Below are positions 52,274 to 61,037 of a stretch of DNA of 64,000 nt, in pieces. The number at the start of each line of letters is the position of its first letter. Position 1 is the stretch's first letter. The notes under the pieces were generated by a model. That model was not told where the DNA came from, ran no database searches, and saw only the letters and a list, made by a program, of their open reading frames with translations. Position numbers and translations under genes: made by a program. The stretch comes from Patiriisocius sp047731265 (lineage in GTDB: Bacteria; Bacteroidota; Bacteroidia; Flavobacteriales; Flavobacteriaceae): the NCBI RefSeq assembly GCF_047731265.1, contig NZ_CP159835.1:992001-1056000 (forward strand), read 5' to 3'.

Positions 52274-53001
52274 GTGATGTCTAACATTTTTAATTATGAA
52301 AAACATACTTTAATCATAATAATTCTTATTAAACTAAATACACTGGCGCAGGACCCACGGCTTTATGATGAAACTTGGTATTTAAGGAACTTCATCATTA
52401 ATAATAGTGATAATTTTCCTCCTACATCGACAAGATTAAATTTTACTGATGATACTCCAAATGATATAATTTTAGGTATTTGTGATGATTTTAATAGTAA
52501 TAGTGTGTGTTTTGATATTTCGAATTCAACTTTTACCGTACTTGAAAACAGTTGGACTTCTGGTGCCGGTGGTTGTTTTAATCCTACTGACACCGCTTAT
52601 TTGTTTTTATACTATGCATTTTACGAGGATAATGACGCTACGGCATACTTATGAAGTTATCCCTGATGGCAATGATTTAGAGTTGATTATTACTATACCA
52701 AACGGTGACCAAACCATATATGGCAATACCTTACTTGGCAACAATGATATAAATACTGTTACACTTTCATTATATCCCAATCCAACTACTACCACTTTAA
52801 TGTTAGATAGATTAGATGATCGCTTGTTTAATAGTACCTATTACATTCTAGACATCACTGGTAAACAACTCATGAGTAAAACAATAACCACGGCAGGTTT
52901 TTTTTACAATAAATGTGGAAGATTTAAAAGTAGGAGTCTATTTTATAAAAATTAAAACCAAAGAAGGTACTTTACATACAAAGCAATTTATCAAAAAGTA
53001 A
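52274..53001 (+). pseudogene. T9SS cargo gene broken by at least two frameshifts
   Basis: The first frame (52274-52654) has a hydrophobic leader ending 'NTLAQ' and a lipocalin-like region ('YDETWYLRNFIINNSDNFPP'). Near 52640-52652 the sense moves to the next frame ('TYEVIPDGNDLELIITIPNG', 'LYPNPTTTTLMLDRLDDRLF'). At the T8 run 52898-52905 it moves again, ending 'EDLKVGVYFIKIKTKEGTLH' with TAA at 52999. The last ~75 codons encode a T9SS sorting domain. ATG at 52296 followed by a near-immediate stop hints at a third shift in the signal peptide. About 240 residues when intact. Confidence 0.72.
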
Positions 53002-53018
53002 AATTCGAAATAAGACTA

Positions 53019-53055
53019 AAAAAGCTCCTAAAAAACACCATTCTAGGAGCTTTTT
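53019..53055. terminator. Bidirectional terminator
   Basis: AAAAAGCTCCTA (53019-53030) pairs perfectly with TAGGAGCTTTTT (53044-53055), between the decayed T9SS gene and the convergent SulP gene. Confidence 0.85.
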
Positions 53056-53083
53056 ATAGCTCATACTTTTTCAAATAAAAAAC

Positions 53084-54934
53084 TTATACTATATCCTCCA
53101 CATTCTTAGTAATGTATTCAATAACATCTTCAAAATTTTCAAAAATAAATTCTTCCGCAATTAAATCTGGTATAATGTCAATACTTTCCATCATCATTCT
53201 AGGTTGCTCTAATAATTTTACTAGCAATACTTTTACCCCATCATTATGCAATTGAAGGATTAAATCTTCCAGCGCATATAAACCAGATTGGTCTATATAA
53301 GACACAAATCGCAGTTTAAGTATTAAATGGGTGGCCGTATCAGGAATTTCTGTAGCGAGTTCTTGAAAAGCACTTGTATTAGCAAAAAATAAAGGGCCAG
53401 CAATTCGTTTTAGAAACACTTCTTCTTTCAATTTTTCTGGAATAGGAAATTCTTGTTTCCAGCTTAAATCTAGAGAAGCAGAGTCTGAAAGCGCAACCAC
53501 TTTAGACCTTTCAGCAATAGAGTCTCCAATTTTTTTCATAAAAATAATCGAAGCCATAATCAATCCAATTCCTACGGCATATACTAAATCCCAAAAGACA
53601 GATAGTAACATAACAACCAGCATAATAAGCACTTCACTTTTAGGCATTTTAGGAATGGCTTTTAGGCCTTTATAGTCCATAACGCCTATACCCACTGTTA
53701 TCAAAATACCCGCTAACACTGCGGCAGGAATTTGAGAAGCAATAGGGCCTAATGCCAATAAAATAATAAGTAAAACGAGTGCCGCAACCATACCCGATAG
53801 TTTTGTAGTACCACCGCTATTGATGTTTACCACCGTTCGAATAGTTGCTCCAGCGCCTGGAATACCTCCAAAAACAGATGCAATACTATTACCAATACCT
53901 TGACCTATCAATTCTCGATTAGGATTGTGCTTCGTCTTGGTCATATTATCTGCAACTACACTTGTCAAAAGTGAATCTATTGCTCCTAAAAAAGCCAATG
54001 TTAGTGCCGTAAATATATAAGGCGATATTTGGCCCACTTCAAAAGTGTAGAACATTTGAAGGTTCAAGTTTGGAAATCCTGAAGGTATTTCTTGAATGGG
54101 TCTGTAATCCAATTTTAAAAAGTAGGCTACTAAAGAAACTACCAACAAAGCAACTAACGTACTAGGCACTTTTGTGGTAATACGTTTAAAACCAAATATT
54201 ATAAATATCGTTGCAGCTGCAAGGCAAAATTCTAACCAGTTTATGTTTTTTAAAGCCCTCGGCAACGATTTTATTGCGCCCAAGACACCAGATCCGGCGG
54301 TTTTTGCAAGGATCATTGCTTCTGCATCTATTTCATCTTTAGTAATAAGCTCAGCCCGCGCGACGGTTTCCTTGAAATCTTCTAGTACTAAAATTCCCTC
54401 ACCAGCTTCTTCTTTTAAAATTTTATCTAATAAAACTTCTTCTGCTTCGGGTTTAAATTGTGTTATGAACTCTTTATCATCTACCGTATAATATCCCAAC
54501 ATTGGAAGAATTTGTGTTACCAAAATTATGACACCAATGGCAGTCATAAATCCAGAAACCACAGGATATGGAATATACTTTATATATTTTCCCAATCCCA
54601 AAATACCCAAACAAATTTGAAATAAGCCTGCAAGTAAAAACACCAATAAGATAAATGGAATTGCTTTCTCAACATTGCCATCATTTGCAGCAATAATACC
54701 TGCAATGATAATCATTGAAACCGCAGTCATAGGGGCGGTAGGGCCGGAAATTTGGGTGTTTGTTCCTCCAAATAAAGACGCGAAAAAGCCAATCATAATG
54801 GCTCCATAGAGTCCTGCGCTTGGTCCCAAACCTGATTGTACTCCAAAGGCAAGCGCTAAAGGAAGTGCGACAATACCTGCTGTTACACCACCAAATATAT
54901 TGCCTCTAAAATTTGTAAAGATATTTTTAAACAT
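53084..54934 (-). CDS. SulP-family anion transporter with STAS domain
   Basis: 616 residues from ATG 54934 ('MFKNIFTNFRGNIFGGVTAG'). The membrane part has 'VALPLALAFGVQSGLGPSAG' and 'FGGTNTQISGPTAPMTAVSM' (the SulP substrate-binding helices) and 'GIGNSIASVFGGIPGAGATI'. An insert of about 70 residues (around 165-235, 'LLDKILKEEAGEGILVLED') interrupts the membrane core. The C-terminal STAS domain (about 500-616) has 'VSYIDQSGLYALEDLILQL'. Sulfate, bicarbonate or another anion is possible; no carbonic anhydrase is adjacent. Confidence 0.92.
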   Translation of the reverse strand: MFKNIFTNFRGNIFGGVTAGIVALPLALAFGVQSGLGPSAGLYGAIMIGFFASLFGGTNTQISGPTAPMTAVSMIIIAGIIAANDGNVEKAIPFILLVFLLAGLFQICLGILGLGKYIKYIPYPVVSGFMTAIGVIILVTQILPMLGYYTVDDKEFITQFKPEAEEVLLDKILKEEAGEGILVLEDFKETVARAELITKDEIDAEAMILAKTAGSGVLGAIKSLPRALKNINWLEFCLAAATIFIIFGFKRITTKVPSTLVALLVVSLVAYFLKLDYRPIQEIPSGFPNLNLQMFYTFEVGQISPYIFTALTLAFLGAIDSLLTSVVADNMTKTKHNPNRELIGQGIGNSIASVFGGIPGAGATIRTVVNINSGGTTKLSGMVAALVLLIILLALGPIASQIPAAVLAGILITVGIGVMDYKGLKAIPKMPKSEVLIMLVVMLLSVFWDLVYAVGIGLIMASIIFMKKIGDSIAERSKVVALSDSASLDLSWKQEFPIPEKLKEEVFLKRIAGPLFFANTSAFQELATEIPDTATHLILKLRFVSYIDQSGLYALEDLILQLHNDGVKVLLVKLLEQPRMMMESIDIIPDLIAEEFIFENFEDVIEYITKNVEDIV

Positions 54935-55016
54935 AGTATTTGTATTAAAAAATGTTTGCAAAGCAATTGGATTGCCTGCTTAATAATTGTTTGTTGTTTA
55001 TTAAAATTTATAAGAA

Positions 55017-55310
55017 CTAGGTCTTGTCTGGAGGAGGGGAATAGTTAAAAGAATAGTCCTTGTCACTATGAAAGTCCTTGCGCGTTTTTAATGAAGGGTT
55101 TTTTGTGTTTAATCCTACCGCTATTGAGGAACATACTATTTCTGTAGTGATTTTATCTACCTCAATGTCTATCTCAGAATCAATAATTTCTTCTTCATTT
55201 GTTGAAAGAACCACCTCCATCGCATCATTTTCAGTTATTAATAGCGCACAAAGTGGCGCAATTAAATTTGCTGAAAAGAGAAACAAAAATAGAAAAACCT
55301 GTTTTTTCAA
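55017..55310 (-). CDS. Small secreted protein, function unknown
   Basis: 97 residues starting with TTG ('MKKQVFLFLFLFSANLIAP'), which is a signal peptide or anchor; no ATG is available nearby. The rest is acidic ('EEEIIDSEIDIEVDKITTE') and ends in 'FNYSPPPDKT'. It lies between batE and the SulP gene on the same strand. The family is not recognised. Confidence 0.55.
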   Translation of the reverse strand: MKKQVFLFLFLFSANLIAPLCALLITENDAMEVVLSTNEEEIIDSEIDIEVDKITTEIVCSSIAVGLNTKNPSLKTRKDFHSDKDYSFNYSPPPDKT

Positions 55311-55380
55311 TGATATTTTTTAAACAATATAAGTAAAAATAGCAATTTAGCTTTATCAACAGGTTAATAACCTATTAAAG

Positions 55381-56127
55381 CTATAGAATTTTCAAATCTG
55401 TTTTAGGAATCCATCCATCTTTACCATCAGAAAGAACTATTCGCAACCAGTCTCCGTCGCTGTCTAAAATTTGGACTTTTGTGCCTTCATGAAGAACAAA
55501 GGCATCGTCACTGCTCATTTTTGGAGCTGTTTTTATCTGGGTAGATATAGCAAAAATAATAGCAGGCTTATCATTTTTAAAGTCATTAAATGTACTATAA
55601 GCCATTATAAAAACTCCTAAAAAAAGCAATACAGAAACAATAGCACTTGAAAAGTAAAATCGTTTTTTACTTTCACTATTTCCGAAATAATATAATAAGA
55701 AAAGCAACACGAACAACATCGAAAATACGACTACCAAGTATGCCCATCCTTCGTAAGTAAAAAGCCTCGCCAGACTAATATACCATTTTGAAAAAACAGT
55801 TTTAGGTAACGGTTCGATGGCATCAATCCTTGCATTTTCAGCAAAAGCTAGATTGATTTTTGTGTCAGTATCTGCCGGATCCACTTGCAATGCTTTCTCA
55901 TAATAATAGATACTTGGCCCAATCTGGTTCAATTTATAATGCGCATTTCCCAAGTTGAAGTATACCTCAGAACTCTGCTGTTCACTTTTGACTATTTTAG
56001 TCCAATTAGCGATGGCTTCCGTATAATTTTCAGATTTATAGTTCTCCTTCCCCTTTTCAAAAAGCAATTCATTTTGCCCAAATAATAGGGTAGAACAACA
56101 TAGCAATAGATATAGCAACTTTTTCAT
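55381..56127 (-). CDS. batE: BatE: TPR and SH3 membrane protein
   Basis: 248 residues: signal peptide ('MKKLLYLLLCCSTLLFGQN'), TPR repeats (about 25-95, 'EVYFNLGNAHYKLNQIGPSI'), two membrane spans ('WAYLVVVFSMLFVLLFLLYY' and 'FSSAIVSVLLFLGVFIMAYS'), and a C-terminal bacterial SH3 domain ('SSDDAFVLHEGTKVQILDSD', 'GKDGWIPKTDLKIL'). Last gene of the Bat cluster, 7 bp after batD. Bat proteins were linked to oxygen tolerance in Bacteroides; their mechanism is unclear. Confidence 0.87.
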   Translation of the reverse strand: MKKLLYLLLCCSTLLFGQNELLFEKGKENYKSENYTEAIANWTKIVKSEQQSSEVYFNLGNAHYKLNQIGPSIYYYEKALQVDPADTDTKINLAFAENARIDAIEPLPKTVFSKWYISLARLFTYEGWAYLVVVFSMLFVLLFLLYYFGNSESKKRFYFSSAIVSVLLFLGVFIMAYSTFNDFKNDKPAIIFAISTQIKTAPKMSSDDAFVLHEGTKVQILDSDGDWLRIVLSDGKDGWIPKTDLKIL

Positions 56128-56134
56128 TTTCTAT

Positions 56135-57916
56135 CTATTGTATTTGTTTGTCTATGGTTGAAATTGTATTTGCTGCCTTTTCATAGTCTTGCTGAATCGT
56201 GACATTTGAAGCAGGGGTATATCTAGCAAACTCACAACTCTTAAGTAGGCCTTTAAAATCTGCCACTACTTCTTCAGAAACTTGTCGCTTTATAAGCAAT
56301 TGCTCGATATATTCCTTTTCCATTTCGCCGGTTTCAATACTCAACTTTGCTTTTAAATAATTATGCAGGGCTCGCTCTAATGCTTCATAAAAAACAATTT
56401 TATCTCCTTTATTCTTTTTGGCCTCGTAAAGATACTTACGCGCCATTCGGTTCGCTTTTCTAAGTCTATTTCCTTTCACGTCTGCCAAGCGTGCTTTTCG
56501 TTTTCTTCCGCCAACAATAAATAAAGGAATTAATAACAAAGGGCCTCCAACTAAAGACCAAAATAGCGTTGATTGAAAAAATATAGGCTGTTGTATGGAA
56601 GCGAGATTGGCTTCTAACTTTATATATTTAAAATTCTCTTCCTTAAGAATTATTTCTTCTGAAAATAACCCATTGTTAGTCGTTGAAGCTACTACCGGTT
56701 CGGTTGTTACAGGGCCATTTGGCACCTCTATCACTAATTCATTTGAGGTGACACTCTTATAGGTTTCGGTTTTGGGGTCAAAGTAAGAAAACACTATAGG
56801 GCGTATGGGATAAGTACCCTTATATTGAGGTACAATAGTATAGCTTTCTGAAATACTTCCACTTATTCCTGAAGCTTGGGTCCTAATATTTTCTATGCGT
56901 TCTGGCTCATAAATTTCGAGCGAATTAGGTACTTTAACTTCCGGCAATGATAAGGTCATTAAGTTTCCATTTCCAGAAACAGTTGTAGTAAGTGTTAATG
57001 CTTCGTTTGCATCCAGCACCATTTTATCACTCTGTATATTGAACCTAAATTCTCCAACGGCGCCACCAAAATTAGCAGGCTGCCCTTCTAACGGTAAAGG
57101 TTTAACGGTAATGGTCCGCTTTCCCGCTGATATTGTTTTGTTCACACGGGTTGTTAAAACCCGACCAAATAAATTACGTTTTGTGCCAGGCACATCAATT
57201 GGAACGTCCAATGTTAGTGGCTCAATATCCAACGCTCCTGTTTTTTGAGGATATAAAACAGTAGTTCTAAGGATTACATACCTATAATCTTCCCCATTAT
57301 ATTTTCCTTCATACACCTTATCCAAACGCACCGCATCTATACTCTTACTCCAAAAATCTGCATATCGAGGCGTATCTAATTGTCGCCATTGGCTAGTAAT
57401 GTTTACCTCTTTTGAAACGTACAATTTGTAGGTTACGGTAATACGTTCGTTAAGAAAGGGGTTTGGATCAGAAATTTCTGCTATTAAATGTACATTGTCT
57501 TCTGCAACAATGTCAGGGTTAATACCCTCTGTAGGGTTTTTAACTGCTGCTGTTACTTGAACATCTAATGGAATACTTTTATACCTTTTTCCATTAACTA
57601 TTATAGATGCTTGACCTATTCTAATTTTTCCTTGTCTCGTAGGAGATAAAAAATAAGAATACGTTTTTGAATAGCTGCGTATCCCATTAATATATGAATT
57701 GCTAATTGCTTGATTGGGTCCGCCAACTACTCTAAAATTTTCAAATCTGGGTGGATTAAAATCGTCCCCGTCTGCGTTCATCTCAAAATCTACTCGCAAC
57801 CGTTCATTAATCCCTAGCTTTTTCTTGCTCACTTTTGCATCAAACTTTACCTGCGCTTGCAAGCCAACTGCAAACGTGCTAAATAAAAATAAAAAGAATA
57901 GGTGCTTTAAGTTCAT
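56135..57916 (-). CDS. batD: BatD oxygen-tolerance protein
   Basis: 593 residues: signal peptide ('LKHLFFLFLFSTFAVGLQAQ'), a long beta-rich periplasmic region with BatD motifs ('NERLRVDFEMNADGDDFNPP', 'FENFRVVGGPNQAISNSYIN', 'TRQGKIRIGQASIIVNGKRY'), one membrane span near 450 ('TLFWSLVGGPLLLIPLFIVG'), and a helical cytoplasmic tail. It lies 4 bp after batC and is thought to work with the BatA/BatB von Willebrand proteins in the envelope. Confidence 0.93.
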   Translation of the reverse strand: MNLKHLFFLFLFSTFAVGLQAQVKFDAKVSKKKLGINERLRVDFEMNADGDDFNPPRFENFRVVGGPNQAISNSYINGIRSYSKTYSYFLSPTRQGKIRIGQASIIVNGKRYKSIPLDVQVTAAVKNPTEGINPDIVAEDNVHLIAEISDPNPFLNERITVTYKLYVSKEVNITSQWRQLDTPRYADFWSKSIDAVRLDKVYEGKYNGEDYRYVILRTTVLYPQKTGALDIEPLTLDVPIDVPGTKRNLFGRVLTTRVNKTISAGKRTITVKPLPLEGQPANFGGAVGEFRFNIQSDKMVLDANEALTLTTTVSGNGNLMTLSLPEVKVPNSLEIYEPERIENIRTQASGISGSISESYTIVPQYKGTYPIRPIVFSYFDPKTETYKSVTSNELVIEVPNGPVTTEPVVASTTNNGLFSEEIILKEENFKYIKLEANLASIQQPIFFQSTLFWSLVGGPLLLIPLFIVGGRKRKARLADVKGNRLRKANRMARKYLYEAKKNKGDKIVFYEALERALHNYLKAKLSIETGEMEKEYIEQLLIKRQVSEEVVADFKGLLKSCEFARYTPASNVTIQQDYEKAANTISTIDKQIQ

Positions 57917-57920
57917 AACA

Positions 57921-58811
57921 TTACCAATCTTTTTCAGATTTTACTTTGGCTCCTTTTTGCTTCTGCGCGTTTATTTTGTCCTGTACTTTTTTCTCCTCGT
58001 TGTTCATAGACTCTAGCAAGTTCTTAACTTCTTGAGGTGATAATTTTCCAGGAACGGGTTGCTGTTGTTGTGGCTGATCTCCCTTTTCTTCATTATTATC
58101 CTTTGGCTCTTCAGGTTTTCCCTTATCATCTTTATCACCTTCTTTTTTATCATCTTCCTCGTCGCCTTTATTTTCATCCTTTTTATCATCACCGTCTTCA
58201 CCGTCCTTGTTTTGATCTTGTTTGTCCTGCTCGTCTTTCTTATCTTCATTTTGATCTTGCTTATCCTCATCGTCACCTCCACCTTCAGGAGGGTTTTTCT
58301 CTAACAAATCTTTTGCTAAAGCGAAATTATAACGCGTTTCGTCATCTGTTGGATTGTTCCGCAATGCATTCTTATAAGCATCCACAGCACCAGCATAATC
58401 CTTCTTATTCATCATCGCATTACCTAAATTATGAAATGCTCTGTGTCGTTCTGGTTTTTCGGTTGCGGTTCTTGCTGCTTGTTTAAATCGTTCTAAAGAT
58501 TCTGATGAAAGATTATTTCGGTAATATGCATTTCCTAAATTATAATTCCCCGTGTTTTCCTTTTCATTTAAGGAAATGGCCTTGCGATACTCCGCTTCTC
58601 CTGCTACAAATTTATCTTCAGCCATGTATTCTGAAGCTTCACTCAAATATTCCTGAGATTGCTTTACTATTTTTAACGCTTCCTCGTTTTCTTGTGCTGT
58701 TAAAGAAGTTGATACAAAAAAGCATACTGAACACAGTAAAATCATCAATGATTTACTCCCGATATTAAAATGAAATAAAGTCTTGTTTTCTTGCATCTTT
58801 TTCGCCATCAT
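57921..58811 (-). CDS. batC: BatC: TPR protein with acidic Lys/Asp-rich tail
   Basis: 296 residues: N-terminal signal or anchor ('SLMILLCSVCFFVSTSLTAQ'), TPR repeats (about 45-170, 'TGNYNLGNAYYRNNLSSESL', 'AFHNLGNAMMNKKDYAGAVD'), then about 80 residues of Asp/Glu/Lys/Gln low complexity (about 175-255), and a short conserved end ('LSPQEVKNLLESMNNEEKKV'). The low-complexity tract creates long false frames on the opposite strand. Two ATGs adjoin at the start. Confidence 0.88.
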   Translation of the reverse strand: MMAKKMQENKTLFHFNIGSKSLMILLCSVCFFVSTSLTAQENEEALKIVKQSQEYLSEASEYMAEDKFVAGEAEYRKAISLNEKENTGNYNLGNAYYRNNLSSESLERFKQAARTATEKPERHRAFHNLGNAMMNKKDYAGAVDAYKNALRNNPTDDETRYNFALAKDLLEKNPPEGGGDDEDKQDQNEDKKDEQDKQDQNKDGEDGDDKKDENKGDEEDDKKEGDKDDKGKPEEPKDNNEEKGDQPQQQQPVPGKLSPQEVKNLLESMNNEEKKVQDKINAQKQKGAKVKSEKDW

Positions 58812-58872
58812 TTCGGTTTATATAAAATTCTAAGGATTCGTATTGCTTACCGGCAGCTTATTCCCTCTAAAT

Positions 58873-59925
58873 TTACTTCGTAGTTTTATTTTGATTAAAT
58901 AAATTGAGTTTTTGAATCCAAGTTGTTTTTCTTTCTAACAGAAATATATCTATTAGCAACAAAAATAATGCCCCAGCTAAGAACCACTGAAACTGATCTT
59001 TAAAATCTGAAAACTGCTTGGCATCAAATTCTTTTTTGTCCATTCCGCTTAGAACACTTTTTACTTTATCTACAACGTCTTTTGTGTTTGATCCATTGAT
59101 ATATTCACCCTCTGCGGCCTTTGCAATTTCTCGCAACGATTCTTCATTGAGGCGCGTAATTACCGTCTGTCCATTTTGATCTCTTTTAAATGAAACGGTG
59201 CGCCCATTTTGCTTTATTGGGATGTTATTTCCTTTCTCTGTCCCAACCCCAATCGTGTAAATTCTAATTCCTTTTTCTAAGGCTTGTGCTGCAATACTTT
59301 GATATTCTCCCTCATGATCTTCTCCATCGCTTACGATAAAAAGAACCCTGTTTTTTTGTTCAATATCGTTGTAATACGTTTCGGCCAACTGGATCGCTTC
59401 GTTCATTGCAGTTCCCTGCGAGGAAACCATATCGGTATTCATTCCACTTAAAAACAAACGCGCTGAAGAAAAATCTGTCGTAATAGGCACCTGCGGAAAT
59501 GCACTTCCTGCATAACCAATAATTCCAATCCTATCGCCAGCCAAACTATTTATAATCTGCGAAACAAGCTGCTTTGATTTTTCCAAACGGTTGGGCGCAA
59601 TATCTTCCGCAAGCATGCTTTTTGAAACATCTAGCGCAAAAACAACATCTACTCCTTCACGTTTTACTGTTTCTAGCTTTGTCCCAACTTTTAGATTTAC
59701 CAATGCAAAACTCAGACAGGTTAAAGCTAAACAAAGCACTATGATTTTTAAAACCAATTTAAATGGTGACTGAGAAGGGGCTAGTTTTTCGAGTAATTTT
59801 CTATCTGCAAACTTCTTTTGAGTATGTCGTTTCCAAACAAGTACCAAGAACAATAATACTAGCAGCGCCGGTATGGCGAGTAGTGCATAAAAATATATGG
59901 GTTGTTCAAATTGTACGCCGTTCAT
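58873..59925 (-). CDS. batB: BatB: von Willebrand factor A membrane protein
   Basis: 350 residues with two N-terminal membrane spans ('IYFYALLAIPALLVLLFLVL', 'KIIVLCLALTCLSFALVNL'), a VWA domain (about 88-290) whose metal site DxSxS is in 'FALDVSKSMLAEDI', with 'ITTDFSSARLFLSGMNTDMV' and 'LFIVSDGEDHEGEYQ', and a C-terminal span ('FQWFLAGALFLLLIDIFLLE'). It is anchored in the inner membrane, and its VWA domain probably binds a partner through a metal ion. Confidence 0.92.
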   Translation of the reverse strand: MNGVQFEQPIYFYALLAIPALLVLLFLVLVWKRHTQKKFADRKLLEKLAPSQSPFKLVLKIIVLCLALTCLSFALVNLKVGTKLETVKREGVDVVFALDVSKSMLAEDIAPNRLEKSKQLVSQIINSLAGDRIGIIGYAGSAFPQVPITTDFSSARLFLSGMNTDMVSSQGTAMNEAIQLAETYYNDIEQKNRVLFIVSDGEDHEGEYQSIAAQALEKGIRIYTIGVGTEKGNNIPIKQNGRTVSFKRDQNGQTVITRLNEESLREIAKAAEGEYINGSNTKDVVDKVKSVLSGMDKKEFDAKQFSDFKDQFQWFLAGALFLLLIDIFLLERKTTWIQKLNLFNQNKTTK

Positions 59926-60032
59926 CTTTCTTTATTCAGTATTTTAAAAATTTGACCACTATATTACCAATCGCTATTTAAAACTATAAACCTGCTTTCT
60001 AAAAAGCACCAAGCTCTAAACAGACTTAAGTG

Positions 60033-61037
60033 TTAAACGAAGCTTCTAAAAATCGTATACCTTAATAACAATTCTAGTCCTAATAATCCTAGGGCCAGTA
60101 AAATCCAAGGTCTGAAAAGTTCATTGTAATTAGTGTATTTAAATTCTTCGATGTCGGTTTTTTCTAATTCGTTTATCTCGGTATAAATCTGTTCTAAACG
60201 GGTATTGCTGGTAGCTCTAAAATACTTTCCTCCGGTCTCATCAGCTATCTCTTTTAAGAGCGTTTCGTCAATTTCTACACGTTGCATCCCGTATTGAAAT
60301 TTTCCGTCCGGCCTTATCCCTATTGGGCTTTGCGCCATTCCGTTAGTTCCTAAACCAATCGTGTATACTTTGATCTCAAATTCTGTTGCTAATTCGCTGG
60401 CGATTTTAGGATCTATAAAACCCGTGTTGTTTACCCCATCTGTCAACAAAATAATTACTTTGCTTTTTGCGCGGCTTTCTTTCAATCTATTTACAGCAGT
60501 CGCTAAGCCTGAGCCAATTGCCGTTCCTCCTTCTATAATAGTATTATACGAGATGCTTTTTAAGGACGTGAGCACAATATTTTTGTCGCTTGTGAGTGGC
60601 GTTTTTGTAAAACTTTCACCTGCATATTCTACGAGTCCAATCCTATCTGTAACCCGATCCTTTATAAAACGTGCTGCAACATTTTTTAATGCCTCTAGTC
60701 TATTGGGCTTTAAATCACGCGCTAGCATACTTGCTGAAACGTCTATCGCCATCACAATATCAATTCCTTTATTGCTAACTGTTCGCGTAGTTTCATCAAC
60801 CGTTCGTGGCCTTGCCAATGCAACAATAATTGCTGAAAGCGCCAACATTCTAAAAATGAAAAGCAGGGGTCTAAGTTTTGCCAACCAATTTTTTGGCGTC
60901 TTAAATCCTTTTATACTGGATATTTTTAAAGCTGCTGTTTGTTGATTTCTTTTATAATAATACCAAAAGGCTACCCCTGGGAGTATTAAAAACAACCAGA
61001 ACCACTGCGGATGTACAAATTCAAAATTACTTAGCAT
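60033..61037 (-). CDS. batA: BatA: von Willebrand factor A membrane protein
   Basis: 334 residues. Two N-terminal spans ('WFWLFLILPGVAFWYYYKR', 'LLFIFRMLALSAIIVALARP') are followed by a VWA domain with an intact MIDAS ('VMAIDVSASMLARDLKPNRL', 'IEGGTAIGSGLATAVNRL', 'IILLTDGVNNTGF') and a C-terminal span ('PWILLALGLLGLELLLRYTI'). A paralogue of batB. Its start overlaps the preceding gene by 11 bp, and 107 bp separate it from batB. Confidence 0.92.
   Translation of the reverse strand: MLSNFEFVHPQWFWLFLILPGVAFWYYYKRNQQTAALKISSIKGFKTPKNWLAKLRPLLFIFRMLALSAIIVALARPRTVDETTRTVSNKGIDIVMAIDVSASMLARDLKPNRLEALKNVAARFIKDRVTDRIGLVEYAGESFTKTPLTSDKNIVLTSLKSISYNTIIEGGTAIGSGLATAVNRLKESRAKSKVIILLTDGVNNTGFIDPKIASELATEFEIKVYTIGLGTNGMAQSPIGIRPDGKFQYGMQRVEIDETLLKEIADETGGKYFRATSNTRLEQIYTEINELEKTDIEEFKYTNYNELFRPWILLALGLLGLELLLRYTIFRSFV

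Noticed and set aside
58013..58486. Long frames opposite and within batC
   Set aside because: They are by-products of the Asp/Lys/Glu low-complexity tract, giving Phe/Leu/Ile or Arg/Lys runs with no protein character.
60361..60945. 194-residue frame antisense to batA
   Set aside because: It lies wholly inside the well-supported batA gene and has no family motif or start signal.
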